NCBI GenBank assembly: GCA_903970595.1
Contig: CAJCJI010000193.1
Location: forward strand, 1-45,290
Length of the DNA stretch: 45,290 nucleotides
Direction of reading: 5' to 3'
Origin: Verrucomicrobiota bacterium
GTDB taxonomy: Bacteria; Pseudomonadota; Gammaproteobacteria; Nevskiales; Nevskiaceae
Below are positions 16,532-27,263 of the stretch, piece by piece. Every line of letters begins with the position of its first letter. Position 1 is the stretch's first letter. A model generated the notes under the pieces. The model was not told the DNA's origin, did not search any database, and worked only from the letters and a program-made list of their open reading frames with translations. A program made the translations under genes and the position numbers.

Positions 16532-17704
16532 ATGTCCGAATCGCCGCTGGAAACTGCCGCCGACCCCTTGGACACCGAACCGGTGGCGGCCGAGGCGGCG
16601 AGCCTGCTGCGCCACAATTGGGGCTGGTTCGCCGCCGCTGCCGCGGTGCTGGTGCTGCTCTACTTCCTGGGGCCGATCCTGGCACCGTTCCTGGTCAGCG
16701 CCGGGCTGGCCTACCTCGGCGACCCGCTGGTGGACCGGCTGGAGCGGCTGCGCCTGTCGCGCACGCTGGGCGTATGCGTGGTCTTCGTGGTGTTTTTCGC
16801 GGTGCTGAGCACCACGCTGATCCTGATGGTGCCGATGCTGGAGGAGCAGATCGTCACCTTCGCGCAGAACATCCCGGACTGGCTCAAGTGGGTCCAGGAC
16901 GTGGGCCTGCCGAAAATCGGGGTGCACCTGCCGGCCGGCATCCGGCTCGACGCGGTAGGACTGCGCAATGCCGTCACCCACAACCTGTCCGAGGCCGGCG
17001 ATATCGCCACCGTCGTGCTGGACCGGATCGGCAAGTCGACGCCGGCCCTGATCGGCTTCGTGGCCAATCTGCTGCTGATCCCGGTGGTCAGCTTCTACCT
17101 GCTGCGCGACTGGGACCTGCTGGTGCTGCGCATCGATCAGCTGATTCCGCACCGCTTGCGGCCGCCGGCGGAGGCCTTGGCGCGCGAAACCGACGCGGTG
17201 CTGAGCGCCCTGATCCGCGGCCAGCTGCTGGTGATGGCGGCGCTCGCCGCGATCTACAGCATCGGCCTGACCATTACCGGCCTGAAAGTGGCGCTGCTGA
17301 TCGGCATCTGCGCCGGCATGGTCAGCTTTATTCCCTATCTGGGCTTTGTCAGCGGCCTGCTCGCCGCCAGCATCGCCATGCTGGTGCAGACCCAGGAATT
17401 CGGCCAGCTGATCTGGGTGGCCCTGGTGTTCGGCGTCGGCCAGGTGTTGGAAAGTGCGGTGCTGACGCCGATGCTGGTGGGCGACCGCATCGGCCTGCAT
17501 CCGGTGGCGGTGATCTTCGCCATCCTCGCCGGCGGCCAGTTGTTCGGCTTCGTCGGCGTGCTGGTGGCCTTGCCGGTGGCGGCGGTGATCGCGGTGCTGC
17601 TGCGCCATGCACGCCGTCATTGGCTGCTCAGTCCGCTCTACCTGGGCAGTGCCGGCCTGCCGCCGCAACAAGAGCCGCCGCCAGCACCGCCGCCAATACC
17701 GTGA
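16532..17704 (+). CDS. perM: AI-2E/PerM family membrane permease
   Basis: 390 aa with about eight helices, in the AI-2E transporter (PerM/YdgG) family. Recognisable parts: FLGPILAPFLVSAGLAYLGDPLVDRLE near the start, the central VVSFYLLRDWDLL, and the C-terminal FIPYLGFVSGLL, VLESAVLTPMLVGDRIGLHPVAVIFAIL and FGFVGVLVALPVAA, which is the family signature. The tail is a proline-rich PPQQEPPPAPPPIP. Transport of AI-2 is known for only some members; others move ions, so no substrate is assigned. The stop overlaps the hda start (GTGA), and this perM-hda pairing beside purM recurs in gamma- and betaproteobacteria. Confidence 0.9.
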   Translation: MSESPLETAADPLDTEPVAAEAASLLRHNWGWFAAAAAVLVLLYFLGPILAPFLVSAGLAYLGDPLVDRLERLRLSRTLGVCVVFVVFFAVLSTTLILMVPMLEEQIVTFAQNIPDWLKWVQDVGLPKIGVHLPAGIRLDAVGLRNAVTHNLSEAGDIATVVLDRIGKSTPALIGFVANLLLIPVVSFYLLRDWDLLVLRIDQLIPHRLRPPAEALARETDAVLSALIRGQLLVMAALAAIYSIGLTITGLKVALLIGICAGMVSFIPYLGFVSGLLAASIAMLVQTQEFGQLIWVALVFGVGQVLESAVLTPMLVGDRIGLHPVAVIFAILAGGQLFGFVGVLVALPVAAVIAVLLRHARRHWLLSPLYLGSAGLPPQQEPPPAPPPIP

Positions 17705-18388
17705 TCGGCACGCAACTGACGCTGTCGGTGCAGTTGGCCGATGCAGCCAGCTTCGAAAATTTCCACGGCGGCCCTAACGCGGCCACGGCCGCGGCGCTGC
17801 GCCTGCTGGCCGAGGAAGGCGGCGAGGCCTCGATCCTGCTGCATGGCGCCGGCGGCAGCGGCAAGACCCACCTGCTGCAGGCCGTGGCCCGCACCGCGAC
17901 GCAGCGGCGGCGGCGCGCCGCCTATCTGCCGCTGGCGCAGTTCGGTCCCGCGGATGCCGGGGCGCTGCAGGGCTTCGAGAAGCTCGATGTGTTGTGCCTG
18001 GACGATGTCGACAGCGCCTTGCTCGACCGCCACTGGGCGCTGCTGCTGCTGCGCCTGATCGACGCGGTGCACGCCCATGGCGGCGGCTGCCTGCTCAGCG
18101 CCTCGGCGGCCCCGGACAGCCTGCCCCTGGCGCCCCTGCCCGACCTGCGCACCCGGCTTGCCGCCTGCGCCGTGTTCGGCCTGCGGCCGCTGGGCGACAC
18201 GGAATTGCGCAGCCTGTTGCGCAAGCGGGCGCATCTGCGCGGGCTCGAGCTGCCGGAAGAGGTGGCGGAATTCATGCTGCGGCGCCTGCCGCGCTCGGTG
18301 CCGGCCCTGCTCGCCGCGCTGGACCTGCTGGACCGGGAATCCCTCAGCACCCAGCGGCGCCTGACGATACCGTTCGCGCAGCAGGTGC

Positions 18389-19350
<962 letters not shown>

Positions 19351-19393
19351 TTAGCGGTTTGACCGCCCCCACAGGCCTCGCTAGGCTGCCGCC

Positions 19394-20602
19394 ATGCCGA
19401 ATATCAAAGCACTGCCTCCGAGCCTGCCCTCGCGCTCCCTGCCTTGCCTGCTTGCCGCGATCGGTCTGGCCGGATGCGCCACCATGACCCTGCCCCATCG
19501 CATAGAGCCGGCAGCGCATGGCGGCGGAACCGCATACGGCGCGCCCGCCGCACCGCCAGCGGCCACACCAAACCATCCGCCTGCGGTGCAAATCTCGTCC
19601 AGAACGCCGGCAAGCGTGGCAAGCGCATCGCGGCCGCCGCCTCAAGCGGCTCCGCCAGCGGCGGCGTTCGCCGCCGTGCCGCCGACGCGCGCGCAAGAGG
19701 CTGAGACCGGCACTGCCGCGGCGCTGGGCGCAGGCACCCAGTCTGCGCAGCCGAACCCGGCGCCAACACCAGTAGGACCAGCCACGGCAGTCGCTGAACC
19801 AAGCAAGGCGCAGTCCACCGCACGAACGGCGGCGCCGGTCCAGGCCAAGGGGCTCGATACCAAGTCCCCCAGGGTGATCGCCGCACTTGGTGCTGCCGCC
19901 CCAACGACCGCGGCCTCGTCCAGCACCAGGCCGGCCGCGCCTGCAGCCTCGGCGCTTGCCGAAGCGCCGCTTGCAACGCCGCCCCCCGCAGCATCGGCGG
20001 CGCCACAAGTCCAAGCCCCTCCTCCCACCGACACCATGCAGGCAATGCCGCTGCCGAAACTGCCGGAAATTGCCAGCCAAGCCGATGCGGCAGGCGGCGC
20101 CGCGGGAGACAGCAAGGTCGCCCGCGCCGAGGCGGCGCAGATTCCGTCCGATATATCCGCCGGCGCGGGCGTGTCGCCCGAGGCCGCGGCCGGACTGGCG
20201 CAGGCCGAGGTGCTCAAGGCGCAGGCACGCACCGGCCTGTCCGACGCGCAGCTGGAACAATTGCAGCAGGCGCAGGACCAGCTTGCCGCCGGAGACAGCG
20301 GCAGCGCATTAGTCATGCTGCAGGGCTTGAATGCGCAATTGCAGACCGAAACCCGCAGCTACGTGGTGCAGCAAGGCGAAAGCCTATGGCATGTGGCCGG
20401 CCAGCGGGAGGTCTACGGCAACCCGTACCTGTGGCCGCTGGTGTGGCAGGCCAACAAGGACCGGCTCAAGCAACCCTATCAGCTGCACCAGGGCATGCAC
20501 CTGATGATACCGGCCCACCCCACGATACAGGAGGTGTCGAGCGCCCTGGCCTTCTCCAGGAGCAGGCACCCGGAAGTCATGCGCCCGGCAGCGGCGCGGT
20601 AG
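19394..20602 (+). CDS. LysM-domain lipoprotein with long Ala/Pro linker (402 aa)
   Basis: N-terminal lipoprotein signal (LPCLLAAIGLAGC, lipobox LAGC at about residue 28). Residues about 30-250 are a low-complexity Ala/Pro/Thr/Ser linker. Residues about 265-310 hold helices rich in Ala, Gln and Leu. Near the C-terminus is one LysM domain: SYVVQQGESLWHVAGQREVYGNPYLWPLVWQANKDRLKQPYQLHQGMHLMIP (about 325-376). LysM should bind peptidoglycan, so the lipoprotein can bridge outer membrane and wall. The shape recalls other LysM lipoproteins of betaproteobacteria; no enzyme domain is present. It is divergent from wrbA. Confidence 0.85.
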   Translation: MPNIKALPPSLPSRSLPCLLAAIGLAGCATMTLPHRIEPAAHGGGTAYGAPAAPPAATPNHPPAVQISSRTPASVASASRPPPQAAPPAAAFAAVPPTRAQEAETGTAAALGAGTQSAQPNPAPTPVGPATAVAEPSKAQSTARTAAPVQAKGLDTKSPRVIAALGAAAPTTAASSSTRPAAPAASALAEAPLATPPPAASAAPQVQAPPPTDTMQAMPLPKLPEIASQADAAGGAAGDSKVARAEAAQIPSDISAGAGVSPEAAAGLAQAEVLKAQARTGLSDAQLEQLQQAQDQLAAGDSGSALVMLQGLNAQLQTETRSYVVQQGESLWHVAGQREVYGNPYLWPLVWQANKDRLKQPYQLHQGMHLMIPAHPTIQEVSSALAFSRSRHPEVMRPAAAR

Positions 20603-20632
20603 GCGAGAGGCCGTCAAGGGAAGGCTAGTGGA

Positions 20633-23600
20633 TCATTGTTCGGCCACGGCCTGCCCCGTCACGGCCCGCCTGCTCTGCTCGCGGTGGTCTGCGCCGAGGA
20701 ACATGTACATCGCCGGCACCACGAACAGGGTGAAGAGCGTACCGATCGATACGCCGGTGAAGATCACCAGGCCCATGTGGTAGCGGCCCACGGCGCCCGC
20801 CCCGCTGGCCATCAGCAGCGGCACCACGCCGATCACCATCGAGGCCGTGGTCATCAGGATCGGGCGCAGGCGGATGGAGGCCGCCGTCTCCACGGCCTCG
20901 CGCTTGGACCTGCCGGCACGCTGCTGTTCATTGGCGAACTGCACGATCAGGATGCCATGCTTGGCGATCAGGCCGACCAGGGTGACCAGGCCCACCTGGG
21001 TATAGACATTGAGCGTGGCGAAATCCAGGAACAGGAACACCACCGCCCCGAAGATCGCCATCGGCACCGACATCATCACCACCAGCGGATCGCGGAAGCT
21101 CTCGAACTGCGCGGCCAGCACCAGGAAGATGATGATGATGGAAAAGCCCAGGGTGCCGAGGAAACCGCCGGATTCGTGCATGAACTGGCGCGACTCGCCG
21201 GAATAGTCTATGACAAAGCCCTGCGGCAGGGTCTCCGCGGCGATCTTGCGCAAGCTGTCCAGCGCCTCGCCCTGCGTGCCGCCGTAGACGCCCTGGATGG
21301 TGGCGGAATTCAGCTGCTGGAAATGGCTGATCGACTCCGGCACGGTGGTGGTCTTGAACGACACCACGGTGGACGCCGGGATCACGCCGCCCGCGGCGGT
21401 GCGGATATAGTAGTTGCCGAGCTGATCCGGATTCAGGCGATCGGCCTGCAGCACCTGGGGGATGACCTTGTAGGAGCGGCCGGCGATGCTGAAGTAGTTG
21501 ACATAGCCGCCGCCCAGCATGCTGCTCAGCGCCGAACCCACGTCCTTCATGGTCAGGCCCATCACGGCCACCTTGTCGCGATCCACCATGACCGTGGTCT
21601 GCGGCTTGTCGATCTTCAGGCTGTTGTCGATGACCCAGAATTTTCCGGTCGCCTGGGCCTTGGCGGTCACCGCCTGGGCCACCTCGTACAGCTGGTTGAA
21701 CGGCGCCGAAGTCTGGATCACCATCTCCACCGGGTAGCCGCCGCCGGATCCGGGCAAGGACGGCGGATTGACCCAGAACACGTTCATCCCGGCGATTTTG
21801 TTGGCGCGCTTCTGCACTTCGAGCTGGAGTTCCTTGATGCCGCGCTTGCGTTGCGCGTAATCCTTGAAGACGACGCCGCCGAAACCCTGGTTGTTGGTGC
21901 CGGTGCCGGTTCCCGCGAACTGGAACAGGTTTTCATACTCGGGCAAGTCGCTCACCGACAGATAAGCCTGGTGCTGGTAGGTGGACATCTGCTGGATCGA
22001 GGCGTCGGGCGCTCCGGTACCGAGGTAGAACAGGAAGCTTTGATCTTCCTCCGGAGCCAGTTCGCTCTTGGCCGACAGCCCCATCATCGGCATTCCCCAC
22101 ATCAGCACAATGAAGCCGATGACGAAGAGCCCGAACACCACCACGGCCTTCCACGCGTCCAGCATCCCGCGCAGGATGCGGCGGTAGATGCCGGTGAACC
22201 ACTCGAAGTTGTTGTCGATCATCTGCACCAGGCGGTTGCCGCGGTGCTCGGCCTTGAAGAACCGCGCGCACATCATAGGGGACAGGGTCAGAGCGACCAC
22301 GGCCGAGACCGCCACGGCACCCGCCAGGGTGAAGGCGAACTCGGAGAATAGGGCGCCGGTGAGGCCGCCGCTGAATCCGATCGGCAGATAAACCGCCACC
22401 AGCACCACCGAGATGGCGACGATGGGCCCAGACAGTTCGCGGGCCGCCAGCAGCGCCGCCTGCACGGGAGTCTGGCCCAGCTTCATGTGACGGTCGACGT
22501 TTTCGACCACGATGATGGCGTCGTCGACCACCAGGCCGATGGCCAGCACCAGCGACAGCAGCGTCAGCAGGTTGATGCTGTAGCCGAGGACCAGCATGAT
22601 GAAAAAGGCGCCGATCAGCGACAGCGGCATGGCGATGGCCGGAATGATCACCGAGCGCAGGCTGCCGAGGAACAGGAAGATCACCAGGGTGACGATGGCC
22701 AGGGTTTCCAGCAGGGTCTTGACCACGTCGCGGATCGCAGCGTTGATGTAGCCGGTGGCGTCGTAGGCGATTTCGCCGTGCAGGCCGGCCGGCATCTGCG
22801 CCTGGATCTCCGGGAACATCTTGCGGATATCGGCCATCACCGAAAGGATGTTGGCGTTCGGCGCCACGTTGATGCCGATGAACACCGAATGCTTGCCCTT
22901 GAAGGCGACGTCGGAGGCGTAATCCTCGGCGCCGAGCACCACGCTGCCCAGGTCCTGCAGCCGGACCAGGGCGCCGTCCTTCTGCTTGACGACGAGGTTC
23001 TTGAATTCCTCCGCCGAATGCAGGTCGGTGCCCGCGGTAAGATCGACGCTGATCATCTGGCCCTTGGTGGTGCCGATCGCCGACAGGTAGTTGTTGCTCT
23101 GCAGCGCGGCCGCGACGTCCGCGGCGGTGACGCCGGTCGCGGCGAGCTTGCGCGGATCGAGCCAGGCGCGCAGCGCGTACTGGCGGCCGCCGAGCAGGTC
23201 CGCCTTCTGCACGCCCGCCACGGTCTGCACCTTGGGCTGTACCACGCGGATCACGTAGTCGGTAATCTGGTTGGCCGGCAGCGTGTCGCTGTTGAAGCCC
23301 AGGTACATGTCGTCTACCGACTGCCCGATTTGAACCGTGATGATCGGCTGCTGTGTCCCGGTCGGCAGCTGGTTCAGCACCGAGTTGACCTTGCTGCTGA
23401 TCTCGGACAGGGCGCGGTTGGAGTCGTAGTTCAGCACCAGGGTCGCGGTAACGGTGGAGACGCCGTTGCTGCTGTTCGAGGTGAGATAGTCGATGCCCTG
23501 CGCTTCCGCCACCGCCGCCTCGATCGGCGTGGTGATGAAGCCGGCGACCAACTCGGCGCTGGCGCCGTAGTACAGCGTGGTGACGGTGACCGTGGCGTTC

Positions 23601-23722
23601 TCGGTCTTCGGGAACTGGCGGATCGGCAGGCTGGCGAGCGCGCGCAAGCCCAGCACCAGGATCATCAGGCTGACCACCGTCGCCAGCACTGGCCGGCGGA
23701 TGAAAAGATCGGTGAAGTTCAT
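20633..23722 (-). CDS. RND multidrug efflux permease (HAE-1 family)
   Basis: 1029 aa with the twelve-helix AcrB layout. FIRRPVLATVVSLMILVLGL starts TM1; GLVVDDAIIVVENVDRHM in TM4 has the Asp-Asp proton-relay pair; GLIAKHGILIVQFANEQ in TM10 has the Lys partner; two large periplasmic loops with QTVAGVQKADLLGG and similar porter repeats follow TM1 and TM7. The protein exports toxic compounds by proton antiport through the adaptor and outer-membrane factor encoded upstream. It is the last gene of tetR-OMF-adaptor-RND. Substrate not predictable. Start ATG 23722 has no close overlap with the adaptor (58 bp gap). Confidence 0.95.
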   Translation of the reverse strand: MNFTDLFIRRPVLATVVSLMILVLGLRALASLPIRQFPKTENATVTVTTLYYGASAELVAGFITTPIEAAVAEAQGIDYLTSNSSNGVSTVTATLVLNYDSNRALSEISSKVNSVLNQLPTGTQQPIITVQIGQSVDDMYLGFNSDTLPANQITDYVIRVVQPKVQTVAGVQKADLLGGRQYALRAWLDPRKLAATGVTAADVAAALQSNNYLSAIGTTKGQMISVDLTAGTDLHSAEEFKNLVVKQKDGALVRLQDLGSVVLGAEDYASDVAFKGKHSVFIGINVAPNANILSVMADIRKMFPEIQAQMPAGLHGEIAYDATGYINAAIRDVVKTLLETLAIVTLVIFLFLGSLRSVIIPAIAMPLSLIGAFFIMLVLGYSINLLTLLSLVLAIGLVVDDAIIVVENVDRHMKLGQTPVQAALLAARELSGPIVAISVVLVAVYLPIGFSGGLTGALFSEFAFTLAGAVAVSAVVALTLSPMMCARFFKAEHRGNRLVQMIDNNFEWFTGIYRRILRGMLDAWKAVVVFGLFVIGFIVLMWGMPMMGLSAKSELAPEEDQSFLFYLGTGAPDASIQQMSTYQHQAYLSVSDLPEYENLFQFAGTGTGTNNQGFGGVVFKDYAQRKRGIKELQLEVQKRANKIAGMNVFWVNPPSLPGSGGGYPVEMVIQTSAPFNQLYEVAQAVTAKAQATGKFWVIDNSLKIDKPQTTVMVDRDKVAVMGLTMKDVGSALSSMLGGGYVNYFSIAGRSYKVIPQVLQADRLNPDQLGNYYIRTAAGGVIPASTVVSFKTTTVPESISHFQQLNSATIQGVYGGTQGEALDSLRKIAAETLPQGFVIDYSGESRQFMHESGGFLGTLGFSIIIIFLVLAAQFESFRDPLVVMMSVPMAIFGAVVFLFLDFATLNVYTQVGLVTLVGLIAKHGILIVQFANEQQRAGRSKREAVETAASIRLRPILMTTASMVIGVVPLLMASGAGAVGRYHMGLVIFTGVSIGTLFTLFVVPAMYMFLGADHREQSRRAVTGQAVAEQ

Positions 23723-23780
23723 CGTCTATCCTTGTCGAAGGGCATTGCGGCACAGCATCGTTGTGCTCGAGCCGAAGCGC

Positions 23781-24941
23781 TCACTGCTCCTGCGGCTTGG
23801 GGTTGGGATCGTCGGAAGGCTGTACGCTGTTGTCGATGACGACAGAGGCACCGTTCTTGAGCTTGATCTGGCCGCTGGTCACGACCCGGTCGCCCACGCT
23901 GACGCCCTTGAGGATCGCCACCTGATCGCCGCGCGTCGCTCCGGTGGTGACGAAGACCTGCTTGACCACCAGCGCGCCCGCGCCGGCCGGCTGGTCCTTG
24001 GCCGCCGGCTGATCCTTGCCGGCCTGCTTGTCCTGCGGCACCACGATGTAAGCAGTGGCGCCGTAAGGGTTGTAGCTCACCGCCGTCAGAGGCAGGGTGA
24101 TGTAGCGGACCGGCGCGCCGACTTCGATGCCGACGTTGGCGTACATGCCCGGCAGCAGCTTGCGCTCCGGATTGCCCAGGGCGGCGCGCACCTGCACGTT
24201 GCGCGTGTCGGTGTCGATCTGCGGATTGATCGCCGTGATCTGACCGGCGAAGTTCTGGTCGGGGTAGGCATCCGAGGTGGCCTTGACCTTCTGGCCGACA
24301 CTGATCTGGCTCAGCGACTGTTGCGGCAGGTAGAAATCGACGTAGATCGGATCCAGCTGCTGCAGCGTGACAATCTTGGTTCCGGCCGCCAGGAACTGGC
24401 CCAGATCGACCGCGCGGATACCCAGGTGGCCGGCAAAAGGAGCATGTACCTGCTTCTTGTCCAGCAGCGCCTGCTGTTCCGTCACCTGCGCCTTGCTGCT
24501 GCGCAGGTTGGCTTCGTCGCTGTCGACCGCGGCCTGGCTGAGCGCGCCGGCTTCCAGCTGGGCCTTGTCGCGGTTGTAGGTGATTTCCGCCAGCGCGGCA
24601 CTGGCCTTGAGCGATTCCAGGTGCGCGGCGTCATCGGCGGAGCGCAGCCGCAGCAGCAGCTGGCCGGCCTTGACGTCTTCGCCGGAATGGAAATCGATGG
24701 TGTCGACGATGCCCGCCACTTCGGCGCTGAGATCGGCGCCGCGCTCGGCGCGCAGGCTGCCGATCGCGCTCAGCTGCGGCAGCCAGTCCTGCTCCTGGGC
24801 AGTGGTGGCGCTGACCGTGAACTTGGGCTGGCCCTGGGCGGCGAAGGCCTGGAACATCTTGTAAGTGCCGTAGCCCTTGAAGCCGCCGATGAGCAAGACC
24901 AACAGCACTACAGCACCGATCAACAGAAGCCAGCGTTTCAT
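23781..24941 (-). CDS. RND efflux periplasmic adaptor (membrane fusion protein)
   Basis: 386 aa, with an N-terminal signal anchor (LLLIGAVVLLVLLIGGF), then barrel-sandwich hybrid (DLSAEVAGIVDTIDFHSGEDVKAGQLLLRL), a coiled-coil hairpin (about residues 100-145), the second lipoyl half (VHAPFAGHLGIRAVDLGQFLAAGTKIVTL) and beta-barrel (QNFAGQITAINPQIDTDTRNVQVRAAL, RKLLPGMYANVGIEVG). It links the permease to the outer-membrane channel. An oddity is a hydrophilic insert of repeated KDQPA-like units (about residues 310-330) in the membrane-proximal domain. Confidence 0.93.
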   Translation of the reverse strand: MKRWLLLIGAVVLLVLLIGGFKGYGTYKMFQAFAAQGQPKFTVSATTAQEQDWLPQLSAIGSLRAERGADLSAEVAGIVDTIDFHSGEDVKAGQLLLRLRSADDAAHLESLKASAALAEITYNRDKAQLEAGALSQAAVDSDEANLRSSKAQVTEQQALLDKKQVHAPFAGHLGIRAVDLGQFLAAGTKIVTLQQLDPIYVDFYLPQQSLSQISVGQKVKATSDAYPDQNFAGQITAINPQIDTDTRNVQVRAALGNPERKLLPGMYANVGIEVGAPVRYITLPLTAVSYNPYGATAYIVVPQDKQAGKDQPAAKDQPAGAGALVVKQVFVTTGATRGDQVAILKGVSVGDRVVTSGQIKLKNGASVVIDNSVQPSDDPNPKPQEQ

Positions 24942-24989
24942 GGGATCTTCCGTTCCTGATTATTTGATGGTTCGGTCAAAGAGATTGGC

Positions 24990-26531
24990 TCAGGGCGCGG
25001 CGGCAGCGGTTTTCGCCGGGCCGCCGCCGTCGGGGCGGTTCCACCAGCCGCCGCCGAGCGCCTGGAACAGCGCCGCGGTGTCGGCATAGCGCGCCGCCTG
25101 TGCCTGCAGCTGGGCGATGCGCGCCTGCTGGTAGTTGCGCTCGACCGTCAGCAGGTCGAGCGCGCTGACGGAACCGGCGGCGTAGCGGCTGCGCGTCACC
25201 GTGAGCGTGTCGGCGGCGTCCGCGGTTGCCAGGTCCTGCTGGTTCAGGGCTTCGGCATCGGCATCGATGGCCTGCAACGCGTCGGCCACGTTGCGGAAGG
25301 CGGTCAGCACGGTGCTGCGATACTGGGCGGCGGCCTGGTCGAAGGCCGCCACGGCCGCGCGCTTCTTGTGAATCAGCATGCCGCCCTCGAACAGCGGCTG
25401 GGTGATGCCGGCACCCAGGCTCCAGATGTTGCTGCCGCTGTTGAGCAGCTCGCTGAACTTCGTGCTGGTGCCGCCGTAATTACCGGTGATGGAGATCTGC
25501 GGCAACAGGTTGGCGACAGCGACGCCAACCTCCGCGCTGGCCTGGTGCAGCTGGGCTTCCTGGGCCCGCACATCGGGACGCTGCGCCACCAGTTGCGACG
25601 GCAGGCTGAGCGGCAGGTCCTGCGGCAGCTGCAGGTCGTCCAGTTCGAATTGCGTGTCGGGCTGCTGGCTCGGCACCTGGCCGAGCAGCACGGCCAGCAG
25701 GTCGCGGTTCTGCTGCAGCTGCTTTTCCAGCGGCGGCAGGGTCGCCAGTTCGTTGGCCAGCTGTGTTTGCTGGGTCAACACATCCAGGTGCGACACGCCG
25801 CCCAGCGCCAGCTGCCGTTGCACCGTCTCGAGCTGCTTGCGGTCGGCCTCGACGATTGCCCGCGTGGCAGCGATCTGCCCGCGCAGCGAGGCCTCCTGGA
25901 TGGCCGTGGTGACGACATTGGAGGTGAGCGTCAGGTAGGTCCCTTCCAGCTGGAACCGCTGGTATTCGGTCTTGGCCTGTTCCGCTTCCAGGCCGCGCCG
26001 CACCCCGCCCCACAGGTCCAGCCCATAGGACACGCTGACGGAAGCATTGAACAAGCTGTACAGCGAACTGCCGCCGCCCGGAATGCCGTAGGAGGCCAGC
26101 GAGATTTTCTCGCGGTTGGCGGTGGCGCTGCCACTGAACGAGGGCAGCAGGTTGCCCTCCTGCGCCAGCAGGTTTTCATGCGCCTCGCGCAAGGCAGCCT
26201 GCGCGGCAACCACGTCCGGGCTCGATTTCAATGCCTGCTCCACCAGCGCGTCGAGCTTGGCGCAGTGGAACAAGGTCCACCATTGCGCCGGCAGTTCCGC
26301 GCCGTTGACGAAGGTCTGCGGCGCGCCGGCGGCGCCCTCGGCGGTAGCGGTCTTTTCCGGCAAGGGATCGGCGGTATAGCGCTCGGCCTGCGGGGCCGCG
26401 GGCCGCTTGAAATCCGGGCCGACCGCGCAGGCGCAAACCAGGGCCGCGGCCAGGACCAGGACCATGGCCTTGCGCAGGACGCGCCCGCCGCGAACCATCA
26501 GCGCGGCTGTGTTATCGACAGACGATGTCAT
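24990..26531 (-). CDS. Outer-membrane efflux factor, NodT/OprM-type lipoprotein
   Basis: 513 aa. Lipoprotein signal with ALVCAC before the AVGPDFKRPAAP start typical of OprM-like factors. Two OEP repeats of long helices follow (YQRFQLEGTYLTLTSNVVTTAIQEASLRGQI and RSTVLTAFRNVADALQAIDADAEAL), each with a beta hairpin: VSYGLDLWGGVRR and ITQPLFEGGMLIHKKRAA. It forms the trimeric tunnel for the pump encoded downstream. The start overlaps the tetR stop by 20 bp, so translation is probably coupled to the regulator. Confidence 0.93.
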   Translation of the reverse strand: MTSSVDNTAALMVRGGRVLRKAMVLVLAAALVCACAVGPDFKRPAAPQAERYTADPLPEKTATAEGAAGAPQTFVNGAELPAQWWTLFHCAKLDALVEQALKSSPDVVAAQAALREAHENLLAQEGNLLPSFSGSATANREKISLASYGIPGGGSSLYSLFNASVSVSYGLDLWGGVRRGLEAEQAKTEYQRFQLEGTYLTLTSNVVTTAIQEASLRGQIAATRAIVEADRKQLETVQRQLALGGVSHLDVLTQQTQLANELATLPPLEKQLQQNRDLLAVLLGQVPSQQPDTQFELDDLQLPQDLPLSLPSQLVAQRPDVRAQEAQLHQASAEVGVAVANLLPQISITGNYGGTSTKFSELLNSGSNIWSLGAGITQPLFEGGMLIHKKRAAVAAFDQAAAQYRSTVLTAFRNVADALQAIDADAEALNQQDLATADAADTLTVTRSRYAAGSVSALDLLTVERNYQQARIAQLQAQAARYADTAALFQALGGGWWNRPDGGGPAKTAAAAP

Positions 26532-27237
26532 TGAACACCTCGCTGCAAATTCGCGTGATCATCTGCTTGAGTGCGGCATCGTCGGAAGGTTCGAACAAGG
26601 GCAGCCAGCCAAAGCCGTTCAGCAGGCAATGCAGGTGCTTCATCATCAACAGGTACAGATCGCCCATCTCGCCCAGGTCGACCACGCCCTTGACGTGGAC
26701 CATGGTGTGGGTCCCCAGCGTCATGGCCGCGGGCCCCAGGCCCAGCTGCTGCGGCGTCATGCCCTTGAGCTGCAAGTCGCCGCAGCGCTCCGCTTCCTCG
26801 ATGATCTGGTGGCAGACGAGCACCATCGGCTCCAGGGCATCCAGGGCCATCCGGCGCCGTTCCGGCGAGGCCGCGTCCCACACCACTTCGGTGAAGGCCA
26901 GCTGCGCCAGGCGGAAATGCTCCGGATACAGCCGCACGAACATCAGGTCGGCCACGGCGATCCCGATCATGCGGTCGCGAGTGGTGGCCCGCCATTCGCC
27001 GACGCGGCGGAACAGGTCGACCCGGTGCTGCAGGTTGTCCGCGGCCAGCGCCACCAGCAAGTCCTCTTTCGAGCCGAAATGCTGGTACAGAGTGCCGACG
27101 GCGTAATCGCACTTTTCCGCGATGCGCGCCATCTGCAGGTTGAGCAGGCCTTCCTGCCGGATCAGCTCGCGCGTCGCGTCCAGGAACAGCTGTTCGCGCA
27201 CTTCGACTTCGCGCAGACGGCGTTCCTTGGTTCCCAA
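26512..27237 (-). CDS. TetR/AcrR-family repressor of the efflux operon
   Basis: 241 aa. N-terminal TetR HTH: VREQLFLDATRELIRQEGLLNLQMARIAEKCDYAVGTLYQHFGSKEDLLVALA, with the recognition helix around YAVGTLYQHF. The C-terminal half is a variable ligand domain. It is the first gene of the efflux operon, so it most likely represses its own transcript and the pump until a ligand binds; the palindrome at 27264-27288 is the likely site. The start is TTG 27237 with TGAGG only 3-4 nt upstream; an internal GTG 27201 is possible but would cut the first helix. Confidence 0.9.
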   Translation of the reverse strand: MGTKERRLREVEVREQLFLDATRELIRQEGLLNLQMARIAEKCDYAVGTLYQHFGSKEDLLVALAADNLQHRVDLFRRVGEWRATTRDRMIGIAVADLMFVRLYPEHFRLAQLAFTEVVWDAASPERRRMALDALEPMVLVCHQIIEEAERCGDLQLKGMTPQQLGLGPAAMTLGTHTMVHVKGVVDLGEMGDLYLLMMKHLHCLLNGFGWLPLFEPSDDAALKQMITRICSEVFNDIVCR

Positions 27238-27263
27238 AGCCTCATACCGGTTGAATCGATAGC

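Noticed and set aside
16432-17700. Upstream extension of the hda frame through perM
   Set aside because: It is out-of-frame perM sequence (Gly/Arg/Pro-rich); hda starts at GTG 17701 where homology begins.
20636-22351. 571-codon plus-strand frame opposite the RND permease
   Set aside because: His/Asp/Arg-rich mirror of the permease codons with no recognisable domain.
22487-24959. Two long plus-strand frames opposite permease and adaptor
   Set aside because: Same antisense composition; both genes on the minus strand are full length and motif-complete.
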